Part shown: one piece after another, positions 56,630-64,000 of the stretch
Position numbering within the stretch: position 1 is the stretch's first letter
How the letters are laid out: every line of letters begins with the position of its first letter
Source: JBKPFU01 sp046728975
GTDB taxonomy: Bacteria; Actinomycetota; Thermoleophilia; Gaiellales; Gaiellaceae
Direction: 5' to 3'
NCBI GenBank assembly: GCA_046728975.1
Contig: JBKPFU010000073.1
Coordinates: 14,371-78,370, forward strand
DNA: 64,000 bases
The notes under the pieces: generated by a model
The model's input: the letters and a program-made list of their open reading frames with translations, nothing else
What the model was told of the DNA's origin: nothing
Database searches by the model: none
Program-made: the position numbers and the translations under genes

Positions 56630-58416
56630 ATCGCGAGCACGAGCGACTGCGCACGATTGGGCGCTGGTTCTCGACCGCGCGCCTGCTGGTCGTCCCTCTC
56701 GCCGTCGTGCGCACCGCGGTCGCCGACCCTCCACCCGGCTACGCAACCTGGGCCTGGATCACGTGCGGCGCCTTCGCGGCCGGAGCCGTCGCCCTGTTCG
56801 CGCTGACGTGGCGGGAGCAGTCCACGGCCTCCCGCCGCCGGGTCGCGGAGGCCGCGATCGTCTTCGACATGGCGATCGTGTTCGCCTTCATGTTCGTGTT
56901 CGCGTACAGCAGCGATCGCGCGACGTGGACGCTGTTCTATCTCCCGATCGTCGAGGCGGCGCTTCGGTTCGGGACGATCGGAGGGATCGGGACCGCCCTC
57001 GCCTCGGTGCCGCTTCTCGCTGCGGTGGAGTGGTTCCGGTCCGACCGCTTCGAGCCACTCGGCTACGACGTCGATTCGATCGCACTACGCGCCGGGCTCG
57101 GGCTGGTGATCGGAGCGATCACAGGCCGGCTCGTCGACCTGCTGCTGACGGAGACGCGGACGGCAGAGGCGCGGGCGAGCGAGGCGGAACGCCTGCGCGA
57201 CGCGCTCGGCCGGCGCGCCGACCTGCTCGAGGCGGCAAACCGGGCTGCGCGCGCGCTCTCGTCCTCGCTCGAGCTCGACGAGGCCTTCGATGCATTCATT
57301 CGCGAGCTGCGCGGCCTCGTCCCGTTCGACCGCGTCGCGCTGGTGCTTGCCGAGAACGAGGCGGCGCACGTGATGGCGGTGGCCGGACGGGGCGCCGACG
57401 AAGTCCTGCCGCCCGGCACCCGGCGTCGGGTCGCGGGCTCGGTGCTCCAGCACGTCCTGGAGACGAACCAGACCGTTTACCGCCGCGACATGAACGACCG
57501 CCGCTACGAAGAGGAGGACGAGTTCCTCGAGCTCGGCCTCAAGTCGCGGATCATCGCCCCGCTGCTCCAGGGAGCCCGAGCGATCGGGATGGTCTCGGTC
57601 GTGCGCCGCGAGGCTGACGCCTTCTCAGAGGACGAGGTTGAGCTCATGGGCCTGCTCGGGCGACTCGTCGGCAGCGCCGTGCAGAACATTCGTGCGTATC
57701 AGGCCGAGCGGCGGACCGTCGAGGAGCTGCGGCGCCTGTCGGCGCTCCGTGCCGACTTCGTGGCGCTCGTGTCGCACGAGCTGCGGGCGCCGATCGCGTC
57801 GGTGATCGGTTCCGCCCGGACGCTCCAGCAGCGCTGGCGCGAGCTGAAGCCGGACCAGCGCGACGCCTTTCTCGCCCTGATCGCGGACGAGACCGGCCGG
57901 CTCTCCGACCTGGTCGCGGACGTCCTCGACACGTCGAGGATCGAGGCCGGGACCTTTGGCTACAGCTTCACCGACGTCGATATCGCGGAGCTCGTCCGTG
58001 AGAGCGTCGCGAGCGCGGCGGCCGGTCAGGACGAGGTGACGTTGCGCGCGGACGTGGACGACGGACTGCCGCGGGTACGCGGCGACCGCGACAGGCTGCG
58101 GCAGGTGCTCACGAACCTGATCGACAACGCGATCAAGTATTCGCCGGCCGGCGGCGAGGTCGAGGTGCGTGTGTACGCGGACAACTCGCGCGTGCGGATC
58201 GACGTCCAGGACGAGGGCCCAGGGATTGCCAAGACGGACCAGCGCCTGATCTTCGAGAAGTTCGGCCGCATCAACGCTCAAGCAGGAAAACCGGGCACAG
58301 GCCTCGGGCTCTTCATCGCGCGCGCGATCGCCGAGGCGCACGGCGCGGATCTGGACGTGTGGTCGGCGCCGGACCGCGGCGCGACCTTTACCCTCGCGCT
58401 GCCCGCCCGCGGCTAG
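56626..58416 (+). CDS. Membrane sensor histidine kinase with GAF domain
   Basis: 596 residues: about five membrane spans (residues 15-180), a short coil, a GAF domain (about 215-365; VPFDRVALVLAENEAAHVMA), HisKA with FVALVSHELRAPIASVIGSA (phospho-His), and HATPase with NLIDNAIKYSPAGG, DEGPGI and GTGLGLFIARAIAE. No response regulator is adjacent, so it is an orphan kinase. The ATG overlaps the queG stop (ATGA); an upstream in-frame extension into queG is rejected. Confidence 0.93.
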   Translation: MNREHERLRTIGRWFSTARLLVVPLAVVRTAVADPPPGYATWAWITCGAFAAGAVALFALTWREQSTASRRRVAEAAIVFDMAIVFAFMFVFAYSSDRATWTLFYLPIVEAALRFGTIGGIGTALASVPLLAAVEWFRSDRFEPLGYDVDSIALRAGLGLVIGAITGRLVDLLLTETRTAEARASEAERLRDALGRRADLLEAANRAARALSSSLELDEAFDAFIRELRGLVPFDRVALVLAENEAAHVMAVAGRGADEVLPPGTRRRVAGSVLQHVLETNQTVYRRDMNDRRYEEEDEFLELGLKSRIIAPLLQGARAIGMVSVVRREADAFSEDEVELMGLLGRLVGSAVQNIRAYQAERRTVEELRRLSALRADFVALVSHELRAPIASVIGSARTLQQRWRELKPDQRDAFLALIADETGRLSDLVADVLDTSRIEAGTFGYSFTDVDIAELVRESVASAAAGQDEVTLRADVDDGLPRVRGDRDRLRQVLTNLIDNAIKYSPAGGEVEVRVYADNSRVRIDVQDEGPGIAKTDQRLIFEKFGRINAQAGKPGTGLGLFIARAIAEAHGADLDVWSAPDRGATFTLALPARG

Positions 58417-58425
58417 ACCGCGCTA

Positions 58426-60438
58426 CTACAGCTGGACGCGCACGCGCGAGAGGCCGAGCTCCTGCTGGAGACTGCGTGCCCGCTCGGCGATGCGTCGCCG
58501 CAGGTCGGCCGGCTCGTGCACGACCGCCTCGCCGCGAAACGACAAGATCTCGCCGATCAGCCAGTCCTCGCTTCCGACCGGCCGCTCGGTCACCGCCGAC
58601 TTGTCGGCCAGTCGCCGAGCGCCCTTCTCGATCTCCCAGCGGGCGACCTCCGGCGAGTACCAGATCACGACCTGGCGGGCGCCCCGGAGCTCGCCGGGAT
58701 CGAACCCCTCTCGAGCCTCGAAGCGCTCCTTGCTCAGCTTCGCCGTCCGCATGCGGTCGAGACGAAACGAGCGCTCTCCGTCCCGGGTGCGGTCCCAGGT
58801 GTGGACGTACCAGTACGGCAGTCGCCGCTCCAGGGAATACGGCTCGACCAGGTGCATCGCGGCGGCCTCTTCGCCCTCCTTCAGATACTCCAGCTCCACG
58901 AGGCGCCGCTCGCGGATCCCCGTCGTCAGCGTCGCGACGAGATCCTCCTCAGTCTCGTCGACGTGAGGCTCGGGCGTCTGCTGAAGCTCGAACTCGCCGA
59001 ACGTCTCCTCCAGCTTGGCGCGGACGCGGTCGAGGGGCGTTCGGGCGTCCGCCGCGATCATGGGGCCGACGAATTCGAGCGCCAGGCGGATCGCCCGCGC
59101 CTCGAGCGGCGTCAGGCGTGGCGGCGCGCGAAAAGTGTCCCCGAAGAGCTCCTTGTCCACGCGCACCTTTCCGTCCTCCAGCTCCGCGTAGACGGCGTAG
59201 CAGCCGCCGCCGAAGTTGACCAGGTTCAGCAGCGACAGATGCTCTTCGAGCTGGTCGGGCGGGATGTGGAACTTGTCCGTGAGCTCGGCTGCATCGATGA
59301 CGGCCTCTCGGGCCTCGCCGCAGCGGTCGAGGAGATACGCGAGCAGCGCCTGGAGGACCGCGAAACGCTCGGGAGCAACCGGACCGGCGGCGCGCTCGAC
59401 CGCTTGCACGTGATCGTCCTTTGCCTCCCGCGCGAGCTTCGGCGGCGCTCCGTCGTGCCGCTCTCGAACGAGCCGGAGGCCGCGCGCCACCTCGCGCCGG
59501 AGCTCCTGCGGCTCGACCGGTGCTGCGCGGCCGTCCTGGCGGAGGATCCAGGCGGCGAGCTGCGGGAGCGTCGAATACTCGGTGACGAAGACGCCGTCCT
59601 CGAGCCGCCCGTGCGCGCCGTAGGTGCGCTCGAGCCACCAGGCGGTGTCGCCGCCGACTTCGATCCGCGCCTCTCCGACGAGGTCGCCGATCTGCCACGG
59701 CGGCCGGCCCCGGTAGGCGGCGATCTCGAACTCGGCCGGGAGACGGAAGTCGCGCTCGCGCCGGGTTGCGAACCGAATGTCGCCGCGGATGCGCGAGACG
59801 CGGAACGTCCGCATGTCCTCGCGGTCGAGATCCTGACCGACGACGTACCAGGCCCCGTTGTCCTGGAAGAGCGCGTAGGGGTTCACCGTTCGCTCTGCCT
59901 GCTCGTCGCGGGAGATCGACCAGTAGTCGAACTTCACCGTCCGCTGCTTCGAGATCGCCGCCTCGAGCTTGCCGAGCCGCCCCGCCAGCTCGGCCGAGTA
60001 CTCCGGATCCAGCACGCGCACGGTCCGTGCGGCGTCGGTCGGCGCTTCCGGGAATCCCGACCGTCCGAGCGCGAGGTTCTGTAGCGCGAGGCGCAGCGGC
60101 TCCGCGTACGCGAACTTGCCCTCCAGCAGGTAAAGGCACGTCTGGAGCGCTGCCAGCTCGTCGTCCGAGAGCTCGAGCGGCGGCAGAAAGTAGAGCTCGG
60201 TCCGCATCGTGTAGAGCTCCTCGCCCGTGTACTCGTCTCGCTGGGAGTGGAGGGGGACGCCGAGCGAGAGCAGCTCCGCACGATCCGAGTAAAAGCGCCG
60301 TGCGAACGCCTCGTCGGACATCTCCTGGTAGCCCTCGACGTTGCCCTTGATGTCGCGCGCAGTCACGGGCCGCCGTTCCGCCATCAGGAACGCGACCAGC
60401 GAGAGCTGGCGGATCAGCTTGTCGGTGTCGTGGGACAC
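58426..60438 (-). CDS. pafBC: Fused PafB-PafC WYL-domain transcriptional regulator
   Basis: 670 residues containing two consecutive helix-turn-helix plus WYL modules. Module 1 (1-320): LIRQLSLVAFLMAERRPVTA with FDYWSISRDEQAERTVNPYAL. Module 2 (about 350-670): AVLQALLAYLLDRCGEA and ELEYLKEGEEAAAMHLVEPYSL. PafB and PafC are separate heterodimer subunits in mycobacteria, where they activate the LexA-independent DNA damage response. Here one polypeptide carries both. No pup-proteasome genes are in the window. The -10 candidate TAAGCT lies 9 nt before the GTG. Confidence 0.9.
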   Translation of the reverse strand: MSHDTDKLIRQLSLVAFLMAERRPVTARDIKGNVEGYQEMSDEAFARRFYSDRAELLSLGVPLHSQRDEYTGEELYTMRTELYFLPPLELSDDELAALQTCLYLLEGKFAYAEPLRLALQNLALGRSGFPEAPTDAARTVRVLDPEYSAELAGRLGKLEAAISKQRTVKFDYWSISRDEQAERTVNPYALFQDNGAWYVVGQDLDREDMRTFRVSRIRGDIRFATRRERDFRLPAEFEIAAYRGRPPWQIGDLVGEARIEVGGDTAWWLERTYGAHGRLEDGVFVTEYSTLPQLAAWILRQDGRAAPVEPQELRREVARGLRLVRERHDGAPPKLAREAKDDHVQAVERAAGPVAPERFAVLQALLAYLLDRCGEAREAVIDAAELTDKFHIPPDQLEEHLSLLNLVNFGGGCYAVYAELEDGKVRVDKELFGDTFRAPPRLTPLEARAIRLALEFVGPMIAADARTPLDRVRAKLEETFGEFELQQTPEPHVDETEEDLVATLTTGIRERRLVELEYLKEGEEAAAMHLVEPYSLERRLPYWYVHTWDRTRDGERSFRLDRMRTAKLSKERFEAREGFDPGELRGARQVVIWYSPEVARWEIEKGARRLADKSAVTERPVGSEDWLIGEILSFRGEAVVHEPADLRRRIAERARSLQQELGLSRVRVQL

Positions 60439-60646
60439 GGCCCCGCGAGCTTATCGCCCGAAAGGTCGTACGCTAAGACCCCTGGCGCCGATGGGGCGTC
60501 GCTCGCAAAGAAGGCAAGCCGGCGGCGCGCAGGACAGTGCAAAGGGGCACGGACAAGCGCCGCCGGCGCGGCATTCTGCCGCGGGCGGCGTCAGGGCGTC
60601 GCGGAGCCGGGCTCCGCCCGGCGGGAGCGACGGCCGCCCAGCGGCG
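60439..60646. other. GC-rich intergenic region upstream of pafBC
   Basis: Contains several short inverted repeats (for example GGAGCCGGGCTCC near 60602-60614 and GCCGCCGGCGCGGC near 60561-60574) and the motif GCGGCGTCAGG twice (60585 and 60640 region). No gene is visible. Presumably the pafBC promoter and the 3' end of the next gene. Confidence 0.35.
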
Positions 60647-61096
60647 TCAGGCAGCGACTTTCGTACGCTCGAGGTGCTGGTGCGAGGGGCAGTAGTCGCG
60701 GTCCGGGAGCGGCGTCCGCTGGCAGGGCTTGCCCTTCCGCGTCGTCGCTCGGCAGCGGGCCACGCCACCGTCGAACGCCCCGGCCTCGATCTGGTTCTCG
60801 ATGAACGCGACCGCGGCCGCCACGCCTTCGTTCACCGCCCATGCCACCTGGGCCTGGGCCGTGATGGGGAAGTAGCGCCGAATGTCCTGGAAGAGCGCCC
60901 GTTCGGGCTTCGCGAAGTAGAGCGGGTCAGTGGCGAGCCGCTCCATCGTCTGCTCGCAAGCGAGAAGCACCTGGCGTCGATAGTCGATCCGCACCTCGGG
61001 GCTGACATACGGATCGACGAGGTCCTTGATCGACCGGTAGATCGCCCTCGAATACTGGTACATGCAGGCCTTTAGTTGAGCGATACGCTCGTCCAT
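60647..61096 (-). CDS. Conserved protein with C-terminal zinc-knuckle (DUF5763-like) motif
   Basis: 149 residues beginning MDERIAQLKACMYQYSRAIY. A helical body with EVRIDYRRQVLLACEQTMERL and FPITAQAQVAWAVNEGVAAA is followed by a C-terminal motif CRATTRKGKPCQRTPLPDRD-YCPSHQ, i.e. C-x8-C-x11-C-x2-H, as in small zinc-knuckle domains. The ATG at 61094-61096 is chosen over an upstream start because the conserved-looking start begins there. Function unknown. Confidence 0.7.
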   Translation of the reverse strand: MDERIAQLKACMYQYSRAIYRSIKDLVDPYVSPEVRIDYRRQVLLACEQTMERLATDPLYFAKPERALFQDIRRYFPITAQAQVAWAVNEGVAAAVAFIENQIEAGAFDGGVARCRATTRKGKPCQRTPLPDRDYCPSHQHLERTKVAA

Positions 61097-61262
61097 CAGT
61101 ATCCACCCGCTCCCATTAATCCCCCGCAAAGCTTTGTTAAGCGTCGATTAATCCGCACGCCCGGGTCGATTCAGCGGCGAGTCTATACCCTCCCGCCGTT
61201 GTCACAAAGTCCGTTTCCTGGTTGCCGAGCCAGTAAACGTTGGGGCGGCTTCTCCGCGAACG
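61097..61262. other. AT-richer intergenic region with ATTAATCC direct repeats
   Basis: ATTAATCC occurs at 61115-61122 and 61147-61154, 32 nt apart (three helical turns), with the palindrome CAAAGCTTTG between. It lies just upstream of the minus-strand gene starting at 61096. The regular spacing suggests a regulator-binding region. Confidence 0.4.
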
Positions 61263-61967
61263 CTAGGGGCGGATGGGGCGGACGTAGCCGGCGCCGTAAT
61301 CGTTCGCTCGTGCCTTCGAGAGGCCGGCCTGAGCCTCGTCTTCGTCGTCGTAGATGCCCGTGAAGACCACGTAGTAGCCGGGGTGCAGGCTGGCGAAGCT
61401 GGAGGAGTCGAGCACGCCCACCTGTGGGAGGCCGGCCTCGAGCGCACGGCGGGCCTGCGCGAGCGCCGTCTGCCAGCCGGTGCTCGTCGGGTACGTGAAC
61501 AAGACGACCGTCCAGCCGGACTTTGCCGCCGGCCAGGTCACCAGCGTCCGTCTGGGCGACGGGGGCGCGGGCGGAGTCGTCGCGGGCTCCGGCGCCGAGA
61601 GCGTGGGCTCAGGCGCGGTCGGTAGAACGTTCGCCTCCACCGGTACGGTCGGGCTCGTCGCCTGCACGACTTCGTTCCCGGAGCGCTCGTCGCGCGTGAA
61701 GTAGATCGCCGCGGCGGCTCCGAGTGCGGCGACGAGAAGCCCGAGCAGCGCCGGCCACACCCAGTCGCCCGGGTACCAGCCCAGCCGCCGCCGCCAACCC
61801 TCGGACAGCCGCGAGACGAGACCGGTTGGCTGGGGCAGTCGCAGCCCGCACTCCAGGCAGTACTCCTGGTCACGGGCGTACGGCATCCCGCAGCGGGGGC
61901 ACTCGCGCGGCGGGACGGGCTCGGTGCGCGCTTGCGGACGCTCGGGTGCCTCGGGTGGAGCTGACAT
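61263..61967 (-). CDS. Zinc-ribbon, membrane-anchored SPOR-like protein
   Basis: 234 residues: a zinc ribbon CPRCGMPYARDQEYCLECG (about 24-42), a membrane span near 75-95 (WPALLGLLVAALGAAAAIYF), a Pro/Thr-rich linker, and a C-terminal SPOR-like module (WTVVLFTYPTSTGWQTAL ... YYVVFTGIYDDEDEAQ). SPOR domains bind denuded septal peptidoglycan. Type II topology would put the ribbon in the cytosol and SPOR outside. GGGAG lies 9 nt before the ATG. The upstream gene's stop is 2 nt away. Confidence 0.75.
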   Translation of the reverse strand: MSAPPEAPERPQARTEPVPPRECPRCGMPYARDQEYCLECGLRLPQPTGLVSRLSEGWRRRLGWYPGDWVWPALLGLLVAALGAAAAIYFTRDERSGNEVVQATSPTVPVEANVLPTAPEPTLSAPEPATTPPAPPSPRRTLVTWPAAKSGWTVVLFTYPTSTGWQTALAQARRALEAGLPQVGVLDSSSFASLHPGYYVVFTGIYDDEDEAQAGLSKARANDYGAGYVRPIRP

Positions 61968-61969
61968 TG

Positions 61970-62569
61970 CTAGTGCTCCCAGGTGTCGGGCCGGGGCTCG
62001 GCGGGCGTCGCGGCGACCGGCGGACGTTCGACGACCGTCGCGTCCGCTTCCGCCTCGGGCTCCGCATCGGAAGCGCGCTCGGCCGCCGCCTCGGCGACAG
62101 CTTCGGCCTTCTCCGCCTCGACGGTTCTGCCGCAGCTCGGGCAGAACTCTGCGTCGGCCGGCAACGGATGGCCGCACTGGACACAGGCAACGACCGCGTC
62201 CTCGCCGGCGGGGCGGCCGCAGTTGGCGCAGAAGTGCGAGCCCCAGTAGATCGGCGCGCCGCACTCGCAATGCCTTCGTGGGTGACGGCCGGCCGTCGCA
62301 GCCGAAAGCATCGAGTCGAGCTCGTGCAGGCGGGACTCGAGCCCGACGATCTCTCGACAGTGCTCCAGCAGCAGGTCTTCACGCAGCTGGTCCCGGCGGT
62401 ACATCTCGAGCATCAGCCCGCCGAGATCCCGAATCATCTCCTCGCGTGCGCGGACGATCGCACGGCGCTCGCGACGCAGGGCGCCCGGCGAAGGAGCGCG
62501 GCGGACGAGGCGGGCGCGACCCTCGGGACTGCGCCGCATGCGTAGGCGAGGCAGGCGGAAGCGCGCCAC
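61970..62569 (-). CDS. Double zinc-ribbon protein
   Basis: 199 residues from GTG 62569. A basic N-terminus and a helix pair (REEMIRDLGGLMLEMYRRDQ, REIVGLESRLHELDSML) are followed by two zinc ribbons: CECGAPIYWGSHFCANCG and CVQCGHPLPADAEFCPSCG, then an Ala/Glu-rich tail. Same strand and adjacent to the ribbon-SPOR gene, so probably one operon and one complex. Function unknown. Confidence 0.72.
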   Translation of the reverse strand: MARFRLPRLRMRRSPEGRARLVRRAPSPGALRRERRAIVRAREEMIRDLGGLMLEMYRRDQLREDLLLEHCREIVGLESRLHELDSMLSAATAGRHPRRHCECGAPIYWGSHFCANCGRPAGEDAVVACVQCGHPLPADAEFCPSCGRTVEAEKAEAVAEAAAERASDAEPEAEADATVVERPPVAATPAEPRPDTWEH

Positions 62570-62584
62570 TGCCTCCGATTGTAG

Positions 62585-62737
62585 TTAGGGCGTCGGCTCG
62601 GCTGCCCGGCGCCCAAATCCGGCCAGGAACAGGATCAGCAGGATGATCCCGACGATGCCGACGGGGATCCCGACCCACGGCAGGATGAAGAGCAGGATGA
62701 TGCCGACGACGATAAGCGCGAGCGCAAGGCCGATCAT
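62585..62737 (-). CDS. Small two-span membrane protein
   Basis: 50 residues, MIGLALALIVVGIILLFILP-WVGIPVGIVGIILLILFLAGFGRR. Two hydrophobic helices joined by WVGIP, common among short actinobacterial membrane proteins. AAGAG lies 8 nt before the ATG. First gene of the zinc-ribbon cluster in transcription order, with 15 nt to the next start. Confidence 0.6.
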   Translation of the reverse strand: MIGLALALIVVGIILLFILPWVGIPVGIVGIILLILFLAGFGRRAAEPTP

Positions 62738-62839
62738 GTCTGCTCTTGGTTCCCGAGGGCCGGCGCCCGAAACGCTTAACGCTGAGTTACCACGACGCGT
62801 TCTTGCAGAGGCCATGGGGGCTTTGCCCGCGTGGCCGTC

Positions 62840-64000
62840 TCAACCCGATTGATGGGTACCTAACTCCAGAACGACCACACGCTCCTCGGTCAACTCACGA
62901 ACTGCATATGCAGGGCCTTCGCGGGTGTTGCCGGAATCCTTGACGCCGCCGTAGGGCATCTGGTCGGCCCTGAAGGTCGGAGCCTCGTTGATCGTGACGC
63001 CGCCGAACTCGAGCTCGTGCGCCGCCCGCAGGGCCGTGTCGATCCGGCCCGTGAAGATGCCCGCCTGAAGCCCGTATCGCGTCCCGTTGGCGAGATCGAT
63101 CGCTTCGTCGACCGACTCGACCGCGGTGACCGTGCAGACCGGCCCGAAGACCTCCTCGCAGCTGACCTTGTCCTTCGGATCCGGGTTGGCGATCACCGTC
63201 GGGCGGATCAGCTCGCCGTCGAGGTCGCCGCCGGTCAGCACTTCGCCGCTGGAGGCGCGGATCCACTCGAGGATGCGGTCGCGGGCGTCCTCGTCGATGA
63301 CGGGGCCGACATCCGTCTCCTCGTCGGCCGGATCGCCGACGGTCAAGGCCTCGACGCGCGGAACGAACTTCTCGACGAACGCGTCGTATGCAGGCCGCTC
63401 CACATAGATCCGCTGAACCGAGATGCAGCTCTGGCCGGCGAAGGAGAACGCGTTGGCGGCGAGCTTCTCGGCCGCGGCGTCGACATCGGCCGCGGCGTCG
63501 ACGATGACGGGCGTGGCGTTCCCGAGCTCGAGGTTGACCTGCTTCTTGGGCGCTCGTTCCTTCAGGCCCCAGCCGACGGTTCCGGAGCCGGTGAACGTGA
63601 TCGCCTTGACGCGGTCGTCCGAGACGAGGACGTCGCCGATCTCCGAGGCCGGCCCGACGACGACGTTGAGCCACCCGGCCGGAAGTCCCGCCTCGGTTTC
63701 GAGCTCGGCCAGGAGCAACGCCGAGAGCGGCGTTTGGCCGGCCGGCTTCAGCACGACGGCGCAGCCGGCCGCGAGCGCGGGAGCGAGCTTGTGCGCGACC
63801 AGGTTGAGCGGGAAGTTGAACGGGCTGATCGCGCCGACGATCCCGATCGGACGGCGGAGCGTGAACGCGAGCTTTCCTTCGCCCGCCTGCGAGGCGTCCA
63901 TTGGAACCATCTCGCCGGCGAGCTTGCGGGCTTCGACCGCGGCGAACGTGTAGGTGGACATGGCCCTGGCGGCCTCCACGCGCGCGGCCTTCATCGGCTT
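62840..64000 (-). CDS. NAD(P)-dependent aldehyde dehydrogenase (5' end outside window)
   Basis: The last 386 codons are visible, entering from the right edge with GKP-type sequence. NAD-site motif SPFNFPLNLVAHKLAPAL, FTGSGTVGW, general-base Glu in NLELGNATPVIV, catalytic Cys in FAGQSCISVQR and C-terminal FGPVCTVTAVES are intact. The sequence is close to the GAPN/phosphonoacetaldehyde/lactaldehyde dehydrogenase branch. Substrate unknown. An internal Met at 63994 is not the start. Confidence 0.93.
   Translation of the reverse strand, partial: KPMKAARVEAARAMSTYTFAAVEARKLAGEMVPMDASQAGEGKLAFTLRRPIGIVGAISPFNFPLNLVAHKLAPALAAGCAVVLKPAGQTPLSALLLAELETEAGLPAGWLNVVVGPASEIGDVLVSDDRVKAITFTGSGTVGWGLKERAPKKQVNLELGNATPVIVDAAADVDAAAEKLAANAFSFAGQSCISVQRIYVERPAYDAFVEKFVPRVEALTVGDPADEETDVGPVIDEDARDRILEWIRASSGEVLTGGDLDGELIRPTVIANPDPKDKVSCEEVFGPVCTVTAVESVDEAIDLANGTRYGLQAGIFTGRIDTALRAAHELEFGGVTINEAPTFRADQMPYGGVKDSGNTREGPAYAVRELTEERVVVLELGTHQSG

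Overview
The window is high-GC bacterial chromosome. Long spurious open frames lie opposite most real genes, GTG/TTG starts are common, and genes are packed with 4-nt stop/start overlaps. Gene content suggests an actinobacterium, probably of the deep Thermoleophilia/Gaiellales type: bacterial Ku, fused PafBC, an ECF42-type sigma factor with its DGPF partner, class III cyclases fused to ATPase/TPR regions, a cyclic 2,3-diphosphoglycerate synthetase, and the pdxT-yebC-ruvCAB order. Taxonomy is inferred from gene content and codon style, not from a marker alignment.

Layout. 1-6723 (minus): a ten-gene overlapping chain of nucleotidyltransferase, epimerase, Zn-alcohol dehydrogenase and a seven-gene Mrp/Mbh-order cation antiporter (subunit D runs off the left edge). 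6775-9287 (plus): phosphoesterase, DGPF protein and ECF sigma factor. 9285-9453: a small element with terminal inverted repeats. 9451-11579: YjbQ, a cupredoxin lipoprotein, a CAU tRNA followed by a hairpin-rich non-coding cassette bounded by copies of the tRNA 3' end, and a secreted protein. 11576-14752 (minus): cyclase/ATPase/TPR regulator. 14862-17938: small genes, Ku, TetR. 18252-26863: PLP synthase (pdxS and pdxT separated by about 3.5 kb of unrelated genes), YebC, cupredoxin-PASTA protein and RuvCAB. 26874-31331: small stress-type genes, an ArsR/SRPBCC pair and RecJ. 31598-38423: RelA, methyltransferase, secreted metalloprotease, then thioesterase, P1 peptidase and hexose phosphomutase. 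38496-45619: anchored protein, second cyclase/ATPase regulator, endonuclease-IV-like protein, CcmI-like, zinc-ribbon and M23 peptidase. 45779-49666: MntH, Hpt, nuclease-like protein, and the DUF47/Pit phosphate uptake pair. 49688-53893: phosphoesterase, cDPG synthetase, 2-phosphoglycerate kinase, GlpX and a MIP18-type protein. 54162-64000: cNMP-binding protein, quinone reductase, QueG, histidine kinase, PafBC, a zinc-ribbon cluster and a partial aldehyde dehydrogenase.

How it works together. The DNA repair and stress genes (Ku, RuvCAB, RecJ, PafBC, RelA, Nfo-like) are spread through the window. cAMP-type signalling is suggested by two multidomain cyclases and two single-domain cyclic-nucleotide-binding proteins. 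The plus-strand run 49688-53893 can be read as a route from 2-phosphoglycerate to the compatible solute cyclic 2,3-diphosphoglycerate, coupled to gluconeogenic GlpX.

Regulatory reading. At least 18 genes have a TANNNT -10 hexamer, or one close to it, ending 6 to 7 nt before the start codon. That is the signature of leaderless transcripts, and I used it to choose several starts. In three cases the TAG of the upstream gene's stop codon is the first half of this -10 box. Four genes appear to lack an ATG/GTG/TTG start. No CRISPR array, complete insertion sequence, rRNA or replication origin was seen.
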